A program made the translations under genes and the position numbers. A stretch of DNA of 64,000 nt, taken from NCBI RefSeq assembly GCF_020283565.1, contig NC_060059.1, positions 47,016,572-47,080,571 on the forward strand, read 5' to 3'. How positions within the stretch are numbered: the stretch's first letter is position 1; each line of letters starts with the position of its first letter. Positions 1-11,865 of this stretch are shown here, piece after piece. Source of the stretch: Trifolium pratense (taxonomy: Eukaryota; Streptophyta; Magnoliopsida; Fabales; Fabaceae). Under the pieces are notes generated by a model. It was not told the DNA's origin. It saw only the letters and a program-made list of their open reading frames with translations, and did not search any database.

Positions 1-553
1 GAAATATGCAAGAAAAAGTAACATACACTAATTAAATCAATGCAGCAAATTATTTTAATTTTAAAATAAATCATGGAACTCACTTCCTTGTGCCTCTTTA
101 AAGCACCAACCTGCTTTTGTTCATTTGGATCATCATACTTCCGCGCAAGGGGGAGGATTCCAGTCTCAGGATAAAAAGTGTTGGTTTGATTCCAGTGGGT
201 GGTCCTATATTGAAAGGTTATCGGAAGTATTAGGCTTGCTGAGCCTGAGGCGTGTCTTGACTTTAGAATGGGACTACATACCCTCCCCAATTTTTATTTT
301 TTTCCTAACCGTACAGTTACATTTCATTGGTAACTTGAGTGTATATTTAGGTCCAATTTTTTACTTCATTCATTGAATCAGTTCCCATCTTAACCTATCA
401 ATTGAATCAGTTCCCATCTTAACCTATCAATCTTCTGTTATTTTATAAGCATTTGTCTGTATTATCTTTTGGTTTGTACTTTGTACACATTATTTTAAGT
501 TTGATCCTCCAATTTATGATAATCTTACAATTACTTTTTTATATCTTGTTCAG
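1..553 (+). other. Presumed intron upstream of the last RPT2 exon
   Basis: This stretch precedes a clear splice acceptor (a T-rich tract ending in cag at 551-553). I recognise no proteasome ATPase exon in it, so it is best read as the 3' part of a long last intron. Two near-identical copies of a short phrase (attgaatcagttcccatctt and its repeat) stand at about 371-420. The open frame at 125-376 does not match the expected penultimate exon. Confidence 0.5.
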
Positions 554-637
554 GTGACTCATCCTGACTTTAAGAAGGCAAAGGATAAAGTGATGTTTAA
601 GAAGAAAGAAGGAGTGCCAGAAGGACTATATATGTGA
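554..637 (+). CDS. RPT2: 26S proteasome regulatory ATPase subunit 4 (RPT2), last exon only
   Basis: These 27 codons and the stop are the extreme C-terminus of an AAA-ATPase of the 19S proteasome base, which unfolds ubiquitinated substrates and opens the 20S gate in nucleus and cytosol. The exon starts after the acceptor cag at 551-553 and reads VTHPDFKKAKDKVMFKK, then KEGVPEGLYM and TGA. The lysine-rich stretch followed by EGVPEGLY is characteristic of the RPT2/PSMC1 family. The final L-Y-M fits the hydrophobic-Tyr-X motif by which RPT2 docks into the 20S alpha ring. The rest of the gene (ATPase domain, Walker motifs, N-terminal myristoylation region) lies upstream of the window. The reading frame is clean, so the gene is probably functional. 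Arabidopsis has two paralogues (a and b); I cannot tell which this resembles more. Confidence 0.9.
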   Translation: MTHPDFKKAKDKVMFKKKEGVPEGLYM

Positions 638-2496
638 AACAACATCCTCGATTATCCCCGGCCTTTTTAATTTTTATTTGGTCTTCTATGTTATACATTT
701 ACTAAAAAATGGCAACTTCTTTGTATTATGAAAGTTGAACTTTATCCATATGCAGGTAAACTATGGTAAAGTCAGTTGTGTGGAAAATTGAATGTAAACT
801 ATGATTCATTTTAGTTCCACATATTTTCTTTCAAATTTCATTGAATTTGGAAATTGTTTCATATCCTATTATGATGATTGAGGTCGCTTTGCTGCTGTTC
901 ATCGATTTAGTTCATCCATATGCTGCTGCTCATTGAAATTGGCTACATAGTATTCTTTAACTTCCATGCATGGTAGCAAATTAAACTATCATGCCCCTAG
1001 TTACATACATTATTCTATATCCAAACTCCTGTGATTGCAATTAACTAGCTCAAAAGTATTGCAAGTTTTTTCTTGTCGTTGAATGGATTTCTGCTTCACT
1101 GCTATTGAGATTGAGATTGAGGCAGACTAGTCTTTTCAAACCATTTGTCCTCCCCTCCTCTTGGAATTTTGCTTTTTAGGCCCCCTTTATTGCTCTCCAG
1201 CCCCCCCATTCTGACCAAAATGCTCTTAAGAAGGCATTTGGATTATACATTCCGAAATTATATAACATTGGAATGTAAGTTTGGGAATTATGCATTATAC
1301 AAAGGAAAATCAGTTTTAAGCAAGTCTGATACATAGGAGCAACAGGATAAGCCAAATACCAAACTAAAAACAAGTCTAGACCATTCTAAAAAGAGCCTAT
1401 CCTTCAAGACCAAGGAGCACAACAACTCTGGTCAATGAAGTTGCAAAACAGAGCGATATATACCAGTACTGGAAAAGGTTAAAGATAAGTTGACTTCCTT
1501 GCATTTTCCTACATAAAAAAGGATTATGGAAAAGGAACAACAATCATTACTGCAAGTTCTTCATTAAGAAGGGATTTGGATTATGAAATTTGAAATTATG
1601 CAAGATTGGAATCTAAGTTCCGAAATTATGCAACATACAGTGAAAAAGTGGGTTTCGGAACTTAGGGTCTGAAATCAGTACATACACAAACTTACCAACA
1701 ACAATTGAGCCTGGCATTCATGGTTGTAGAGAATTAATGGCATCGAAGGATTATCTATGCTAGTTGGTGTCTCAAACTTACTCTATCAGTACATACATAA
1801 ATAAAAGAAACAAACACAGTATACAACCACCCAAACAAAGAGAACGACAATCAATTCAACCCCAAAGAAATGCTGCTACTGCTTCCATCTTAATCATAAC
1901 TGTAAATTGAATTTATACAAAGATTTGGATTGTAAGTTTCGAAGACACTTAGCTTCGGATTTTACGTTCTGAAGTTGATTTATATAGAATACTGAAATTG
2001 ATTGATTGATTACGAAAAATGTCCTGATATAGGTACTGTCCTAAATGCAAAGAGAGATGACGAGCAAGCAAAAACGCAGATTTAGAAATTGATATTTCAA
2101 AGTAATTGATTTTTCAGTCCTGAAATTGATTTTTCATCAACGGTTAATAGCTTTCGATTAATTCCTGTTTCTATAATTCAATTTACCGCAATTCAATTCA
2201 TTTCTAAGGATTTTTTATCATCCTTTATCTTCCAATTCCTTTATCAGACAAGCTCTAAACATATTTACAGAGGTGAGGTTCCGTGAATTGAGTTTATGGT
2301 GAAGGAACTAGGAAGGAGAGGTTCGGTGATTTGTTTCACGGTGAAGGGTCTATTACTCCATGTAGCAGATGCAATTGCTTAGGTTGTTGGAATTGGAAGT
2401 TTGCATCATAAAAAAAAAGGCCGTAAATCCAACTTAAATGGTTAAACAGCCGGGTACTGACTCTCTTATTGTTGAAATTCAATTAAGTTATCTTTC
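638..2496. other. RPT2 3' UTR and intergenic DNA
   Basis: The first few hundred bases after the stop should hold the 3' UTR and polyadenylation site of RPT2. The rest is AT-rich with no credible coding frame. Around 1230-1310, 1565-1680 and 1915-1985 there are diverged copies of a phrase built on gatttggattat and gaaattatgcaa, which suggests old local duplication or a degraded transposon. The short frames at 1145-1373 lie on both strands of this repeat and lack coding character. Confidence 0.5.
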
Positions 2497-2519
2497 CTAG
2501 ATGGTTAAACAGCCGGGTA
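2438..2519. repeat. 19-bp direct repeat at the end of the PGG pseudogene
   Basis: The 19-mer atggttaaacagccgggta occurs at 2438-2456 and again at 2501-2519. The second copy encodes the last residues of the ankyrin-PGG pseudogene on the minus strand and the first lies 44 bp beyond its stop. They could be a target duplication left by a departed insertion or a small local duplication. Confidence 0.7.
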
Positions 2520-2836
2520 ACTTTCCCTTGTGAACGAACACACGTCTTGATTTGTGCAGTTTCATTTTTATTCTCTCCTTTACCCAGAAAACCAACCTGA
2601 GTGTGTGAATCAAACCAATAACCAAAAGCAATCTTCCCCAAGCAAAAACAAGAGGATAAGCCATGCTAAAAACTTGCTGAATAATATGATACGGGGTAAC
2701 CAAACCTTGTGCAAACACATACGTGAGTGCCATGAACGTCACTGCAACGGTCATAGTGATTGTCAAGATCCACTATTCTTAAGAGGGAATCCACTAATAA
2801 GTAGCAGCACAACACCAAGAGAGGAAAAGAAAGAAG
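2497..2836 (-). pseudogene. Ankyrin-PGG protein pseudogene, 3' fragment (membrane domain end)
   Basis: This is the detached 3' end of the gene whose 5' part lies at 30296-31504. Read on the minus strand from 2836, it continues the PGG domain with FFSSLGVVLLLISGFPLKN. It then shifts frame near 2770 into WILTITMTVAVTFMALTY and a last hydrophobic segment, ending in a basic tail and TAG at 2497-2499. Plant PGG-domain proteins (ITN1/ACD6-like) carry about four membrane helices after cytosolic ankyrin repeats; the last two are here. Deleting the 27.5-kb insert and one copy of the 5-bp duplication agaag (2832-2836 and 30296-30300) restores frame across the junction as far as the frameshift. The frameshift means the gene is dead independently of the insertion, or has decayed since. 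Confidence 0.8.
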
Positions 2837-4399
2837 TGTTGGATTTAATTTAATATTAATCGTACAAATCATGCTCAACAATATAAAGATTATAAATCCA
2901 TAATCTTACTTTAGTGCGGAAGCTTAATAAACATGAGCATGTATATAAAACAGGATCTACGACATGTTGATTTATCAAGAATTAGTATTAGGAATACATG
3001 GATAGAAGAATCCATTAGATACTAACCGTCAGATGGAAGTAGAACAAACCGATCCTGAAATGTAAAGAGAGAGACGGACGACGAGTATCCGTTGGCTTGT
3101 GGTTCTTCCTCAACCGGGACTCCTTATGCCCTAAGCACTCTTCAGATGGGGAGAAGAGGTGATATGTGTGTCTGGTATATTGGGGACCATAGCCTATATA
3201 TAGTGTGATGGCCAATTAGGGTTCCCATTATTCTAAAATGGGTCATCCTGACATCCACTCATATTGAGCCCATATCAAATTAATTAATTAATTCTAAATA
3301 GAAATCTAATTAACTTTTAACTTTACTTGATCACTTAATCAATTAAGACTTCTAATTGATAAATAGCTAATATAATTGGCAGCATCTATTATGCACCCCA
3401 AAAAATGGGGGTTTATGGTGCACCAAACCATTTTTACTGCGGTCCCACCTCAATTTAATATCTGATTATTTTAATTAACAATGTAAGATTACGTTTATGC
3501 CCTTTTGGATTGATTTACTAACCACCTCCTTCTATTTCTCCTTCACATGACAAGAACAACACCAAATTCTTCACAACACCATCTTAATTTCTCCACTTCC
3601 TGCTACCATCCTAATCTCTTTCTTCTGAACTCTCATTACATCTTTTTGGTGAATTTTCTCCACTTCCATCTCCTATTTCACAACCCTCCTTAAATTTTGA
3701 TTTTCAATTTCAAACTAAACAAATTCAATCTCAATCTGAATCCAACTCCATCAATTCCGATTCTTCATCTCTTCAAGGAAATCTCCGGTTCCAAAATCCA
3801 TTCATAGAACAAGCAAGGAGAAGCTTTGGGTCTTCCTATCCACCATTTCCAAGACGTGATTTTAACTTCATCCACCAGTTTTCAATCCAAAACAATATGA
3901 AAATGTTGTTAGATTCTTGATTCTATGCTTAAAACTTGAATTTCTGGTGTTAAAATGCCCTAAAATCGTGTATTCCAGATATGGGTTTCGCGGGTTTTAA
4001 CCGGGTCGTTTTGACCCGTCTAGAGGTTGAAGGAGAGTTAAAAAAAACGCAGAAAAAAGAGTTTTTATAAAAAAAAAATAAATAAATGCTTTTCCTAAGC
4101 AGGATTCGAACTAGAGACTTGGACTTGGATGTTAGTGTGAAATTCCTCAAAGCTGTCCTTACTTTATTTGTAAATTTATGATTCTACTAATATATATTAC
4201 TTCATACAGTGTTGTAACCGCATTAACTAAGGGATTAAAATTAATTAATTGCTATTCAGTTGTCATTTAAAAGTCATGATTAAGAATTTGTATTAAGAAC
4301 AAAAGGAGAGATCCAATTATCCAAATGGGTGAGTGACACGCAACAATAAGTTTTGAAACGATATTTTGGCATCGAAATTAATGCGTTCTTTGTTTTGAG

Positions 4400-5830
4400 T
4401 AATCGTATTATAAAATACTTAATTTAGACCTGAGAATTCTAATTAAACGATGACTACCGCTAATCCCATTATAAAATATACTTACTTTAGACCTAGAAAT
4501 TCAAATTAGACGATGACTACCACTAATCTCATTATAAAAATCATAATTTAGACATTCGAATTCGAATTAGACGATGATTATGTCTAATCGCACTATAAAA
4601 TACATAATTTATACCTTACAATTCAAATTAGACAATGACTACCACTAATCCATCATAAAATACTTACTTTAGACATAGGAATTCAAATTAGACGATGACT
4701 ATGACTAAACACATTATTAAATAGTTACTTTAGACCTAAGAATTCAAATTAGACGATGACTATCACTAATCCACTATAAAATACTTACTTTAGATCTACG
4801 AATGCAAATTATACGATGACTATGCCTAAACACATTATAAAATATTTACTTTAGACCTAGGAATTCAAATTAGACGATGACTACCACTCATCCATTATAA
4901 GATATTTACTTTAGACCTACGAATTCAAATCAGACGATTACTACCATTATAAAATAGTTACTTTAGACCTAGGAATTCAAATTAGACAATGGTTATGACT
5001 AATCGCATTATAAAATACTTATTTTAGACGTAGGAATTCTAATTAGACGATGACTACTGCTAATTCCATAATAAAATATACCTATTTTAGACCTAGAAAT
5101 TCAAATTATACGATGACTACCACTAATCACATTATAAAAATCATAATTTAGACATTCGAATTCGAATTAGACGATGATTATGCCTAATCGCACTATAAAA
5201 TATTTAATTTATACCTTACAATTCAAATTAGACAATGACTACCACTAATCCATCATAAAATACTTACTTTATACTTAAGAATTCAATTTAGACGATGACT
5301 ATGACTAAACGCATTATAAAATAGTTACTTTAGACCTACGAATTCAAATCAGACGATTACTACCATTATAAAATAGTTACTTTAGACCTAAGAATTCAAA
5401 TTAGACAATGGTTATGACTAATCACATTATAAAATACTTATTTTAGACGTGGGAATTCTAATTAGACGATGACTATTGCTAATTCCATAATAAAATATAC
5501 CTATTTTAGACCTAGAAATTCAAATTATACGATGACCACCACTAATCCCATTATAAAAATCATAATATAGACATTCGAATTAGACGATGACTACCACTGA
5601 TCTCATTATAAATACTTACTTTAGAACTTGAAATTCAAATTAGACGATGGTTATGATTGTTCTTCAAGAGCATGTAACAATTGTTTAACTCTTCTATTTG
5701 AAAAATCGAATTCTAAAATGCTTAATTTTGACCTTCGAATTCAAATTAGACATTGCTTATGCCTAATTGCACTATAAAATACTTAATTTAGACCTTATAA
5801 TTTAAATTTAGACCTTGATTACAATTTATT
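4400..5830 (+). repeat. 60-bp tandem repeat array, forward block 1
   Basis: More than twenty diverged copies of a unit of about 60 bp lie here. A consensus in two pieces is AATTCAAATTAGACGATGAC then TACCACTAATCCATTATAAA then ATACTTACTTTAGACCTAGG. Units differ by a few substitutions and occasional deletions of part of a unit. Groups of several units recur in the same order (compare 4430-4990 with 5030-5460), showing amplification of multi-unit blocks. There is no coding potential. Confidence 0.9.
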
Positions 5831-6054
5831 ATGTGTGAAAATAACATTGAATTTCATTATCACTATGTATATGTATTCATTAAGGCTGTTTTCAAGATTA
5901 TTAGGGTGGATATAGATTGAAGAAGTCACAATTTAATCAGGGGGAAATTGATTTACGGTAATGAATTTCAATTAATTTTGAAATTAGAACTTAAGCTAGT
6001 GTTCATGGAGGTGATGAAACTTAGGTATTTTAGAACTTAAGCTACATGTATCTT

Positions 6055-7015
6055 CACGCAAATTTATTGGTTTACATTTCGGTCGATTTTGAGCTCGATG
6101 GATCCAACATTCTAAAATCGCACTTGTTGATATCGAGAGAAACAATCTCAATGAAATAAACCAATAAAGAGAATAACAATCAAAGATAAAACAATGTTTG
6201 TATAACACTAAATATTGTTTAAACAAAGTCTTACACGCCCTTGAAGAATAAGTAAGGTTTATAAAGTAAGTATTTTATAATGCGATTAGTCATAACCATA
6301 TCCAGTCAAGATCGGTAGTTTTAGTCAAACTTCACAACATTTTCATTAAAACTAGATTTTCGATGATACTGTTGTTATAATGCGATTAGTCATAACCATC
6401 ATTTAATTTGAATTTCAAGGTCTAAAGTAAGTACTTATAATTGAATTAGTGGTAGTCATCGTCTAATTTGAATTCCTAGGTATAAATTAAGCATTTTAGA
6501 ATGCAATTAGTCGTAACCATCGTCTAATTTGAATTTCAAGGTCTAAATTAAATATTTATAATGGAATTAGTGGTATTCATCGTCTAATTTGGATTCCTAG
6601 GTTAAAGTAAGTATTTTATAATGACATTAGTGGTAGACATGGTCTAATTAAAATTGTAAGGTATTAATTAGGTATTTTAGAATGCGATTAGTCATTATCA
6701 TCATCAAATTTGAATTATAAGGTATAAATTAAGTATTTTATAATGCGATTAGGCATAAAACACTGTCTAATTTAAATACCTTTAGTTATATAAATACCTT
6801 TAGTTGTGATTCTGCCTTAGTTGTTCTCGCTAATATAGCAAGGACATAATAGATTATAGAAATTTGATTTAGTGCTATTTGAATCAACTTCTTTGAGTTT
6901 ATCTACTGACATAATCACTTGTGAGATTGTTTCTATAAAACTATCAACGAGTGCAATTTTAGAAAGTTGGATCCGTTGGACTCACAATCGACCGAAATGT
7001 GAACCAATAAAAATT
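6055..7015. repeat. Inverted pair of about 100 bp inside MULE-1
   Basis: A non-satellite segment at about 6055-6160 (containing TTTCGGTCGATTTTGAGC and GGATCCAACATTCTAAAAT) recurs in reverse complement at about 6915-7015 (containing TTTTAGAAAGTTGGATCC and CGACCGAAATGTGAACC). The pair brackets the reverse-oriented repeat block, so the core of MULE-1 is partly palindromic. Confidence 0.8.
6270..6780 (-). repeat. 60-bp tandem repeat array, reverse block
   Basis: The same 60-bp unit as in 4400-5830 appears here in reverse complement, for example GCGATTAGTCATAACCATC followed by GTCTAATTTGAATTCCTAGG. About eight degenerate units are present. The opposing blocks could fold on each other. Confidence 0.88.
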
Positions 7016-7159
7016 CTTTTTAAAACTTCTCATGAAACTCATATGAAGAAAACACAAAAAGTCATAGTGCGAATTATCTCTTTTTTAATAAGCCGGAAGA
7101 ACCGGTTATCTACCCAAACGATGATTATGACTATTCAAATTCAAATTCAAATTGTTTAA

Positions 7160-8612
7160 AAGTTGAAATTCAAATTAGACGATGATTATGACTATTCTTC
7201 AAGGGCATGTAACAATTGTTTAAACAATTGTTTAACTCTTCTATTTGAAAAATCGATTTCTAAAATGCTTAATTTCGACCTTCGAATTCAACTTAGGCGA
7301 TGTTCATGCTTAATCGCACTATAAAATACTTAATTTAGATCATCGAATTCAAATTAGACATTGTTTATGCCTAATCGCACAATAAAATACTTACTTTAGA
7401 TCTAGGAATTCAAATTAGACGATGACTACGACTAATGCATTATAAAATACTTACTTTAGACCTATGAATTCAAATTAGATGATGACTACGACTAATCCAT
7501 TATAAAATACTTACTTTAGAATTAGAAATTCAAATTAGACGATACTACCACCAATCCATTATAAAATACTTACTTTAGACCTAAAAATTCAAATTAGACG
7601 ATGATTACCACTAATCCATTATAAAATACTTACTTTAGACCTTAAAATTCAAATTAGACAATGGTTACGACTAATCGCATTATAAAATACTTACTTTAGA
7701 CATTGAAATTCAAATTAGACAATATTTACGACTAATGGCATTATAAAATACTTACTTTAGACATTGGAATTCAAATTAGACGATATTTACGACTAATCGC
7801 ATTATAAAATACTTACTTTAGACCTAGAAATTCAAATTAGACGATGATTACAACTAATCCATTATAAAAAACTTACTTTAGACCTGGAAATTCAAATTAG
7901 ACGATGACTACCACAAATCCATTATAAAATACTTACTTTAGACCTTAAAATTCAAATTAGACGATGGTTACGACTAATCACATTATAAAATACTTACTTT
8001 AGACATTAGAATTCAAATTAGATGATGGTTGACTGCAGTCTGACAAGTGGACCAGTCTGTCGTCGAGTAATAATTCACACTCTAGTGTTTAGAATGAGTT
8101 TGTATCCACAGGGATCATGTCAAGGCGACTAGTTTCATTTAGGAATTAAGATAGTTTTGCTTTCGCTTTGGTACGATGTGGTTTTGAGCGTATTTCTTCA
8201 TTTTTTTGCCCTTTTTTTGCATTTTTCACTTTTCTTGCTTCTTGGTTAAGTAACTTCGTAACTTCATGTATTTGCTTGAATTTGGTTTTCAAACACTACT
8301 AAAACTACTAAAAACTAACATAAAATACTACTAAAAACATCATATAATTGACTGTCGTCAATGGTTATGCCTAATCGCAATATAAAATTTGTAATTTAGA
8401 AATTGGAATTCAAATTAGACGATAGTTACAACTAATAGCATTATAAAATACTTACTTTGGACCTATGAATTCAAATTAGACGATGAATTAAGTATTTTAT
8501 AGTGCAATTAGACATAAGCATCGTCTAATTCGAATTCGAATGTCTAAATTATAATTTTTATAATGGAATTAGTGATAGTCATCGTCTAATTTGAATTCCT
8601 AGGTTTAACAAG
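7160..8612 (+). repeat. 60-bp tandem repeat array, forward block 2 with a reversed end
   Basis: Forward units resume at about 7160 and run to 8028. They continue after a small insertion from 8361 to about 8490, then flip to reverse orientation at about 8490-8612. Units in 7400-8020 are more homogeneous than in block 1, with a regular spacing of about 60 bp, suggesting more recent amplification. Confidence 0.88.
8030..8360. mobile_element. Small TG...CA insertion, probable solo LTR
   Basis: A 331-bp block interrupts the 60-bp array. It starts TGACTGCAGTCTG, ends GACTGTCGTCA, and is flanked by the 5-bp duplication atggt (8025-8029 and 8361-8365). TG...CA termini with a 5-bp duplication fit an LTR retroelement footprint. 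There is no room for a coding region, so it is a solo LTR or a very small non-autonomous LTR element. The phrase GTATCCACAGGGATCATG inside is typical of legume retroelement sequences as I remember them. Confidence 0.75.
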
Positions 8613-8750
8613 TTTTGGGAATTGGTGGAAGATGAAGAAGAGGGCCAGAGTGTTGAAATTAGGGTTTTGTTAAAGGAAATGGTTATGATTGCAGATGCTT
8701 TATGTGATTTGATGAAGACTTGTTTTTGTTGTAAATCTGCAGATCGATGA
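8613..8750 (+). other. Possible captured exon fragment in MULE-1
   Basis: Directly after the last repeat unit an open frame reads FWELVEDEEEGQSVEIR and on to a Cys-rich end (CFCCKSADR) and TGA. It is 45 codons, has no start codon, and its composition looks more coding-like than its surroundings. Mutator-like elements often carry host gene pieces, so this may be such a piece. I do not recognise the family. Confidence 0.25.
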
Positions 8751-9839
8751 AAAAGAAACTCATACGAAACATGTTATAAGAAATTAGGAATAATATTGAG
8801 GGTAAAATTGAATGTAGATATCTATAGATGTTCTCCTTTTTTTTTTAAAAGATCATAACCATCCATTTGATCTAACGGTATTTTTTAAGTGCCTCACCTG
8901 TGAGGGATTTGATAGCTCCCTCGTGTTAGAAGCCACCTTGTTTTATCTTCATTAAATAATAAAATATTGCTAAATGTAAAAACATTTCATAAAAAAAAAT
9001 GAATATAATGGGCCTTAAGAAAAAACGAGCCCAGAAAAATGAATAGAACCCATTACTCTTCTTCCCTAACCTAAGATATGTTGTCACTGTAGCGCACATG
9101 GAAAAATAATTGCAGGCGGAAGAACAGAAAAAAATTGCAGGAAGAAGATTGACCCAAACATTGAATAGAAAGTAGCATATATCACATTTAAAATGATAAC
9201 TTTTCAACAACTAATAAAACATTTCTTTAAAACTAAAACCACTTCTTTTAAATTAAAAAGCCATTTATTGAACAAGGTACCAAAAAAAAAAAACCATTTA
9301 TTGAACATATTCTTCAAGAGTTATGCAGCCTTCATTGCTCGTCTTCCACCCATTAATTCACAGACTAAAAAGTCATAACAAATCAACACCAAAGAACTAG
9401 GGAAGAAAAGGCAAGAAAATAGGAACAAGAGCTGGACGATCAGAGCTATAACAAACAACATGTATCTTACAAACAGCTTCCACTTAACAGTAAAAAATCC
9501 ATATCTGTTAATTAAAGATTGAGTTCATAGAAGATGGAAAAGAAAGATAAAGAGAGAGAAAAGAGTAGAAAAGTAAGAGAAAAGTGGTTTCTGCAAAATG
9601 AATGAAGGGACAAGAGATTGAGAAATGGAATCAATGCAAGAGGGCAAAAACGTAATCACATAATGCTTTTCAATTTTTTTAATTTTTCTCCCTTAAGTGG
9701 GCCCACGGTAAAACAGTCAAAATGAGGGGGTGTATAAGGGGGTGCACCTTAAAAGAGTGCATAATAGACGTTGCCAATATAATTATATAAAGATATTTGT
9801 CCACATAATATTATTGGAATATCATAAAATATTCCAACA

Positions 9840-9852
9840 ATCTCCCACTTGG
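9840..9852 (-). other. Polypurine tract of Copia-A
   Basis: On the minus strand CCAAGTGGGAGAT abuts the 3' LTR. This is the usual plus-strand primer of plant copia elements. Confidence 0.9.
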
Positions 9853-10269
9853 GCAATATATCGTAATAATTATATCATTATTCCTTAGGCGCGCATCCGA
9901 ATGCTATTTATCTTTAGATTTCAACCTTACAATCTGGTCCATCTCATACATCAATAATGGGACCACCGCGGCTGTCGTCACAAACGTATAACGTGACGGA
10001 ACCCCGACGACCACCACATCAATGTACTTGACAACATAGATAGATATGGATGAGTGGCATGGAAATTTCATGCAATGTGATCTCTATATCATGCTTATTT
10101 CCAACTAGTTCAACTGAAAACTTTAGTGAGATCAAACTGAAGTTTGCAAGTTCATTATTTGCACAAAAGGTACAGAACCGGTTATAACAATAATAACCTT
10201 AAACTTTATTTCTGCAGAAAACTTTAACAAAGTGTCAAAACCAAAGTTAGAACATAACGAATGAGAGAC

Positions 10270-11040
10270 TCCCACTAATCCAAGACATCCTTAGTGACAA
10301 AATTAATATGAAAGACCTTAGGTGTCATGTCTTTGATTAGTGAGTCAGCTAGCATAAACTTTATCTCTATATGTTCTATCATTCAACAACAACTAATAAG
10401 TCAACAAACTTTATAAAATAGATGTTGAAACATTATCCGACCGATGTATGTCACAATATACCTTGAGTTATCTTTCAAAATCTTTTACTTTATGCAACCA
10501 AGTGACATAAATATTTACAGTCATTTCTTGAGTTAGATTGTCCATTATATATAGACATCTAAAAGGATCGGAGTTGAACATCCATATGATCTTCAAATTG
10601 TTAAATCTCCGATATATGAGCACAAATTATTGTCCTCTATAACAATCCTTATGGTTGCCTCATTTCAACAATTCAAATTTTTGAATTGCTCAAGAATCTG
10701 CCAAATGATCTTATTATATACACTATTTTCGGATGCGTATAAGTAAGATCATACATAAGTTTCTCAATGCTAAAGCATATAGGAAAATACTTTATTTTCT
10801 AAATTTCCAGATTTTCTTTTGGACAATGGTTGAGACTAAACAATCTCCCTTTGTGATTAAGGCAATCCCTTAGTTTATTGACTTTCATGTCGATTTTACT
10901 TTCAACTTTATTGATACAACTCTTTTGTGATAACCGAATGATACATTGAGAAATCTAAGTATCAAAGTGCCTAATACAAAAGAGATGTGCCCAAGATCTT
11001 TTGTCACTAAACTTTTGTTAGTGATTTCTTGGTTTCACAC
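10270..11040 (-). pseudogene. Copia-A reverse transcriptase/RNase H remnant
   Basis: Reading the minus strand in shifting frames gives VTKDLGHISFVLGTLI (about 11010-10950). This aligns with the copia reverse transcriptase phrase that normally reads KDLGEASYVLGI. It continues through the region that normally reads KGD...QCPKN to SIFLYALALRNLCMIL (near 10790-10740), equivalent to the family's IPYASAVGSLMYA. A second match at about 10350-10275, LADSLIKDMTPKVFH, is the RNase H tail (normally ADPLTKGLPPKVFHEH). Stops and shifts are frequent. The polypurine tract follows about 420 bp downstream, as expected. Upstream pol is cut by Copia-B. Confidence 0.75.
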
Positions 11041-11865
11041 AACAATCATATATCAATGTTGACTAAATAAAATAAAATCGACTCATTAAACTTATTAGAA
11101 ATATAAGCATACTCCCACTGAATTTGTATAACCCACAACTCTCCATAATATATATCTCAAAATCAAATGAGACAATCACCTTATGAGACTTTTTGTGACA
11201 ATATTTCTTAACAAATAAATGGATTTCTTTTGTTTGCACATTATCTACTTTGTGTCTATTGACATAAAGTTTAACCTAATTGCATTTTATCGTGTTTCTT
11301 AATGTTGCCCTTAAAAAACATTATCTTGATATCCATATTATTTACCTCCAAAAACTATAACAAATAACAAGTGTCGTGACTGTCCTAATAGAGTTTTCAA
11401 AACAAAACGAATATGATTTCTCTTTTCAGTCAATACTTTATGACACTTGATACTTTAATTCTTGAAGGTATTGAGTTTGATCTTAATGAATTAATCTCTT
11501 AACTTTAATTGAGAGGAAGAACGCTAATGTCCTTATGAGGATCCAAATTTACTATATAAATAGTAACTATATGAATTGATTTAGAACCAATTCTTCCTCA
11601 CTCAATTTTGTTCTTTTACCCTATCTCTCCCCCAAACTCAATATCTTCAAGAGACTTGTAGTTTTTTTTTTTGTCTCAAAATGTTCCTTAACTTGGGACC
11701 AAAGTTTATATTTCTCAAAATTTTCAACAATTATAGATTGTCACAAGTCATCACTGAATTGATTATAATAATATTTGAATTTAAAAGACAAATTGAATCT
11801 CTCATTTAAAATAATAATAATAAAGAATTTATAACATTAAAGCAAAATTTAATTCACATGATGAT

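Larger units (their letters stand above)
3378..9775. mobile_element. Non-autonomous Mutator-like element (MULE-1)
   Basis: This 6.4-kb insertion has long inverted ends. The left begins GGCAGCATCTATTATGCAC and the reverse complement of the right begins GGCAACGTCTATTATGCAC. Similarity continues inward for about 150 bp, including GATTACGTTT(A/T)TGCCC in both arms. The flanks are a perfect 9-bp target duplication, aatataatt (3369-3377 and 9776-9784), and the empty site is visible in the other LTR of Copia-A. A 9-bp duplication with long TIRs is the Mutator signature. No transposase (MULE or SWIM/zinc-finger domain) is recognisable. The core is made of 60-bp tandem repeats in opposing blocks. Just inside the left TIR (about 3540-3960) the DNA is C/T-rich, like a transcript leader. 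Confidence 0.9.
2837..9839 (-). repeat. Copia-A 3' LTR, interrupted by MULE-1
   Basis: The LTR sequence proper is 2837-3377 plus 9785-9839, 596 bp after removal of the insertion and one 9-bp duplication. It matches the 602-bp partner at 29694-30295 over its whole length with scattered single-base differences and small indels, for example at the site reading gtgtgtctgg versus gcagtgtgtccgg. The short open frame at 3015-3215 is an LTR shadow shared with 29872-30120. Confidence 0.92.

Noticed and set aside
125..376. Open frame with GLLSLRR, reminiscent of the RPT2 penultimate exon (GLLALRE)
   Set aside because: The residues before it do not match the family and no splice sites place it next to the last exon. 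The likeness is a short coincidence.
3015..3215. 66-residue frame similar to 29872-30120
   Set aside because: It lies in the Copia-A LTR pair and contains no known domain.
4400..8490. Regular repeats that might suggest a CRISPR array
   Set aside because: Units are contiguous and diverged with no unique spacers, in a plant nuclear context. This is a minisatellite.
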